A DNA stretch of 9,429 nt from Planctomycetota bacterium (lineage in GTDB: Bacteria > Planctomycetota > Phycisphaerae > WQYP01), in NCBI GenBank assembly GCA_021828935.1, contig JAJZCU010000050.1, positions 1 through 9,429 on the forward strand, written 5' to 3'. Positions 6,188-9,429 of this stretch are shown in pieces. A model generated the notes under the pieces. It was not told the DNA's origin. It did no database searches and worked only from the letters and a program-made list of their open reading frames with translations. Within the stretch, counting starts at the first letter, position 1. Every line of letters starts with the position of its first letter. A program made the translations under genes and the position numbers.

Positions 6188-9100
6188 TCACGCGTTCTTC
6201 CCGCAGCACTGTTTGTACTTTTTGCCGCTGCCGCATGGGCAGGGCTCATTGCGGCCCACACGCGGGCCGGCGTGTACAAACGTTTGCACCGGCTCTTGGC
6301 TGCGGCCCACGCCTTCGGGGCCTTCATCGCCATCGTCTGATACCGGGCCGGCGGTGGCCGCCGCCATCTCGGTGCGCACCGATTCCGCGGCGGCGCTTTC
6401 GCCCACGCCGTAAGAATCGCTGACTTCGTGAATTTCCTGTTGGTCGGCGTACACATCGGCCATTTCCTGGGCCGTGGCGGCCTCGATTTTGAAGATGATG
6501 TCCGTGACTTTGTCGCGGATGCTCTTCTGAAATTCCTCAAACAGCGTTGAGCCTTCACGCTTGTATTCAATGCGCGGGTCTTTTTCGGCAATGCCGCGCA
6601 GGCCAATGGAATCACGCAGTTGGTCCATCGCGTACAGATGGTCTTTCCAGGCCACGTCCAAAATTTGCAGAAGCACGTTGCGTTCCATTTCCGTGAGTTC
6701 CTGCCGCAGGAACGCATGGCCCAGTTCCTGCAACCGTTCGCGCTTTTCGGTCTCCGGTTCGCCATCAAATTCATCGGCCGGCACTTCTATTAAAAAACGC
6801 TTGCTCACCCAGGCCGCCAACGCCGCTGAATCCGACTTGGCGATGGTCTGTTCCACCTGTTCATCCATGCCTTCCGTGGCGTGCCGGGCCACTTCCACCA
6901 GGCGGTTGCGCACGTCATCGGCGGGCATCTGGCGGATTTCCTCGCTGGTTAGGCTGCTTCCGTACTTGGCGTTCACCCAGCCCGCCAGTTGCTCGGAAGC
7001 ATAAATGTTATCAAGCCCGCCGCCGCTTTGCGTGGCGTGTATGGCGTAATCCACGGGGTAGGCCAGTTCCCTCGCGGAATAGGCCTCGCGGGCCTGCGCC
7101 AGAATGATCTCCTCCGCCTGTGCGGCGGTTTTATTATACAATTCTTCCGGCTTGATTTTCAGGTTGAATTTGTTGTTAGCCCAATCAGCCAACTGATGCT
7201 GCGGATAATGCTCGGCCAGAAATCGCGTGACGGGGGCGCAGTTTTTTTGCTCAATTTGATGCAGGGCCAGTTCGGTTAATTGATCCACAATATGCACCCG
7301 GTCGATCTGGCGGATCTGCCCGGGCGTAATGGCCACGTCAAAGCGTTCCTTGATCCAATGCGAAAGGCCGTTTAAGTTCCAGTCCGCGGGGTCCGCGTCC
7401 GGGTCCATAAATTCAAGAATGGACGTATCAATGCTGCTACGCGCTTCTTCCCGGGCATGATCTTTGATGATCGATTCGAGCACCTGCATGTCGGTGTCGC
7501 GCACATCCGCGGCGTCCAGCGGCGTGTTATAGGCCTTGCTGGCCCACTCCGCGATGCACTTGGCCACGTAATCGCGGTCCAAATACTGATTCACCGCGTC
7601 ATTGACGGCGTCAGTGATGGTGTCAAAAATTATGTCCCGCAGGTTGCGGCCTTCCAGGATGTCCTGCCGCAGCTTATAGAAGAAATTACGCTGAAAGTCC
7701 CGCACTTCATCATATTCCAACAGGTTTTTGCGAATGCCGAAGTTCCGCTCCTCCACCTTTTTCTGGGCCCGTTCCACCGCCTTTGAAACCCACCGGTGCT
7801 CAATGGCCTCGTCTTCCTTCATGCCCAGGCGCTGCAGGGCCTTGAGCGTGAAATCGCCGGCGAACAGCTTCATTAATTCATCTTCCAAACTTAGGAAGAA
7901 ACGCGAACCGCCGGGGTCGCCCTGCCGCCCCGCGCGACCGCGCAACTGGTTGTCAATGCGCCGCGCCTCGTGCCGTTCCGTGCCCAGCACGTACAACCCG
8001 CCGCTTTCCATCACGTTGGGGCCCAGTTTAATGTCCGTACCGCGTCCGGCCATGTTCGTGGCAATGGTCACCGCGCCCACCGTCTGGCCCTGGCGCGTGA
8101 CCACCTTCCGCCCCGCCTGCGCGACAATATCCGCTTCGCGTTCATGGTTCTTGGCGTTGAGCACTTCGTGCTGGATGCCGTGACGCTTGGTGAGCATGGC
8201 CGAAAGGCGCTGGCTTTTTTCCACGCTGGTGGTGCCCACGAGCACCGGTTGGCCGCGGTCGGAAACTTCCTTGATCTGTTCCACAATGGCGTTCCACTTG
8301 GCGTTTTCATTCATGAAGATCAAATCTTCCTGATCGTCGCGCACCAGTGGTCGGTTCGTGGGAATCGTAACCACGTCAAGTTTGTAAATCTTCGCAAATT
8401 CCTCGGCCTCGGTCATGGCGGTGCCGGTCATGCCGCCGATGCGCTTGTACAGCTTGAAAAAGTTTTGCAGCGTGATGGTGGCCATGGTCTGGGTTTCAGG
8501 CTTGATCTCCACCTTTTCCTTGGCTTCCACGGCCTGGTGCAACCCGTCGTTCCACTGCCGGCCCACCATAAGCCGACCAGTGAATTCATCCACAATAATT
8601 ACTTCGCCATTTTGCACCACGTAATCTTTATCATGTTCATACACCACATGGGCGCGCAGGCTTTGTTCCAGCAGGTGCGGCCAGTCCATGTTGCCGCCAA
8701 TGTAAAAGGAGCCCACGCCGGCGTATTCCTGGGCCTTCTGAATGCCCTCGTGGGTCAAATGGGCTGATTTTTTATCAAATTCCACTTCGTACAGTTGCAC
8801 CTGCGTGGCCAGTTTGTCTTCCGCGGCCTTGAGTTCCTGCTGGCCTTCTTCCACCAGGCGCTGCAGGCTGGCGGCCTTGGCGGCGTCGCCATGCGTGTTT
8901 TTTATTTCGCCTTCCGCCCCTTTTATTTTTCGCTTCGCCTGTTCCACCTGGTCATTGGCCTGCTCCCAGGGCTTCTGGGCGGCCATGAGTTTACGGGCCA
9001 CTTCATCCGCGGCGGCGTAGCGCGGGGCGTCTTCATTGGCCGGCCCGCTGATAATCAATGGCGTGCGGGCTTCGTCAATTAAAATACTGTCCACTTCGTC

Positions 9101-9429
9101 GACAATGGCGTAATCCAGCGGGCCCTGCACCTGTTCGGCCACGGAGCGCTTCATGTTGTCGCGCAGGTAATCAAAGCCAAATTCGCTGTTGGTGCCGTAA
9201 GTCACGGTGCATTGATACGCCGCCTGGCGCTGGTCATTTTCCATGAAGGCCTGAATGTACCCCACGGACATGCCCAAGGCATGAAAGGCGGGCGCCACCC
9301 ACGACGCATCGCGCCGCACCAAATAGTCATTCACCGTGACCACATGGCAATGCTTGCCCGTTAAGCCCATCAACCCGCAGGCCAGCGGGGCCACAAAGGT
9401 TTTGCCTTCGCCGGTGGCCATGCGGCGCC
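6188..9429 (-). CDS. secA: Preprotein translocase ATPase SecA, N-terminus missing, enlarged
   Basis: SecA is the motor ATPase that pushes unfolded preproteins through SecYEG. The window holds residues from just before the Walker A motif to the C-terminus: about 1077 residues counted from the Met of MATGEGKT, whose ATG (9421) is internal and not the start. Numbering from that Met: Walker A 1-8, YGTNSEFGFDYLRDN 75-89, DEVDSILIDEARTP 108-121, the preprotein cross-linking domain about 122-275, IIVDEFTGR 275-283, MTGTA 331-335, TNMAGRGTD 455-463, ERHEARRIDNQLRGRAGRQGD 482-502, LLEYDEVRDFQR 567-578, a scaffold/wing region 580-990, and the zinc-binding tail CPCGSGKKYKQCCG 1061-1074 after an acidic linker. 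With the missing N-terminus the whole protein should be near 1180 residues, against 901 in E. coli. The excess sits in two places: about 40-50 residues of coiled-coil-like sequence at 148-215, and about 228 residues in the helical wing region as repeated units. All ATPase motifs present are intact. Confidence 0.97.
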   Translation of the reverse strand, partial: RRMATGEGKTFVAPLACGLMGLTGKHCHVVTVNDYLVRRDASWVAPAFHALGMSVGYIQAFMENDQRQAAYQCTVTYGTNSEFGFDYLRDNMKRSVAEQVQGPLDYAIVDEVDSILIDEARTPLIISGPANEDAPRYAAADEVARKLMAAQKPWEQANDQVEQAKRKIKGAEGEIKNTHGDAAKAASLQRLVEEGQQELKAAEDKLATQVQLYEVEFDKKSAHLTHEGIQKAQEYAGVGSFYIGGNMDWPHLLEQSLRAHVVYEHDKDYVVQNGEVIIVDEFTGRLMVGRQWNDGLHQAVEAKEKVEIKPETQTMATITLQNFFKLYKRIGGMTGTAMTEAEEFAKIYKLDVVTIPTNRPLVRDDQEDLIFMNENAKWNAIVEQIKEVSDRGQPVLVGTTSVEKSQRLSAMLTKRHGIQHEVLNAKNHEREADIVAQAGRKVVTRQGQTVGAVTIATNMAGRGTDIKLGPNVMESGGLYVLGTERHEARRIDNQLRGRAGRQGDPGGSRFFLSLEDELMKLFAGDFTLKALQRLGMKEDEAIEHRWVSKAVERAQKKVEERNFGIRKNLLEYDEVRDFQRNFFYKLRQDILEGRNLRDIIFDTITDAVNDAVNQYLDRDYVAKCIAEWASKAYNTPLDAADVRDTDMQVLESIIKDHAREEARSSIDTSILEFMDPDADPADWNLNGLSHWIKERFDVAITPGQIRQIDRVHIVDQLTELALHQIEQKNCAPVTRFLAEHYPQHQLADWANNKFNLKIKPEELYNKTAAQAEEIILAQAREAYSARELAYPVDYAIHATQSGGGLDNIYASEQLAGWVNAKYGSSLTSEEIRQMPADDVRNRLVEVARHATEGMDEQVEQTIAKSDSAALAAWVSKRFLIEVPADEFDGEPETEKRERLQELGHAFLRQELTEMERNVLLQILDVAWKDHLYAMDQLRDSIGLRGIAEKDPRIEYKREGSTLFEEFQKSIRDKVTDIIFKIEAATAQEMADVYADQQEIHEVSDSYGVGESAAAESVRTEMAAATAGPVSDDGDEGPEGVGRSQEPVQTFVHAGPRVGRNEPCPCGSGKKYKQCCGKNA
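6764..7555 (-). repeat. Five-copy repeat unit inside the SecA helical wing region
   Basis: Numbering SecA from the Walker A Met, five segments share W-x4-[FY]-x3-[ILV]-x4-[ILVF]: IAEWASKAYNTPLDAADV (from 623), LSHWIKERFDVAITPGQI (686), LADWANNKFNLKIKPEEL (744), LAGWVNAKYGSSLTSEEI (812) and LAAWVSKRFLIEVPADEF (868). The Trp residues are 626, 689, 747, 815 and 871, so the spacing is 63, 58, 68 and 56. Each is followed by a predicted charged helix. The last copy runs straight into the standard SecA sequence ending LDVAWKDHL, so it corresponds to the single unit of normal SecA (for example LVDLINTTYLDEG in B. subtilis, recalled). Confidence 0.8.

Noticed and set aside
6048..6236. N-terminal extension of Der to the upstream ATG at 6236
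   Set aside because: The 63 extra residues are low-complexity and overlap the secA end. The start at 6047 fits the family and has a ribosome site.
7970..8767. 265-codon open frame on the plus strand
   Set aside because: It is antisense to conserved SecA motifs, and its His/Val-rich translation is typical of the complement of a GC-rich gene.
9419..9421. ATG at the SecA Walker A motif as a true start
   Set aside because: The Met is internal in all SecA proteins; the N-terminal part lies beyond the window and the frame is open to its edge.

Overview
This window looks like ordinary chromosome from a moderately GC-rich bacterium. My best guess is a planctomycete-like lineage, possibly Phycisphaerae. 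The clues are an oversized SecA, a long-tailed Der, a large S41 protease with a long N-terminal domain, and a right-handed beta-helix protein of the kind abundant in Planctomycetota and Verrucomicrobiota. There is no 16S rRNA or other decisive marker, so the assignment is inference. I saw no tRNA, rRNA, transposase, phage gene or CRISPR array.

Layout. On the plus strand, 1-1086 is the C-terminal part of a beta-helix (pectate-lyase-like) protein whose start lies outside the window. A 287-nt interval (1087-1373) follows, holding weak terminator candidates and repeat-like, palindromic DNA. Everything else is on the minus strand, read from right to left: secA (9429 to 6188, N-terminus missing), der/engA (6047-4377), a 332-nt gap with a consensus-like -10 box, a secreted or lipid-anchored C-terminal processing protease (4044-1759), a degenerate heptamer tandem array (1752-1711), and a small two-helix membrane protein (1616-1374). 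The small membrane gene and the beta-helix gene converge.

How the genes work together. SecA drives export through SecYEG. Der is an essential 50S ribosome assembly GTPase. The S41 protease is a Sec-type client that would work outside the cytoplasmic membrane. secA and der could be co-transcribed (140-nt gap). The protease probably has its own promoter.

Most notable observation. The SecA helical wing region contains five copies of a unit with the pattern W-x4-[FY]-x3-[ILV]-x4-[ILVF], spaced 56-68 residues apart, where standard SecA has one such unit. The excess over E. coli SecA in this stretch (about 228 residues) is what four extra units would need. A second, coiled-coil-like insertion of about 40-50 residues lies in the preprotein cross-linking domain. 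I did not find a defence system, biosynthetic cluster or other multi-gene novelty.
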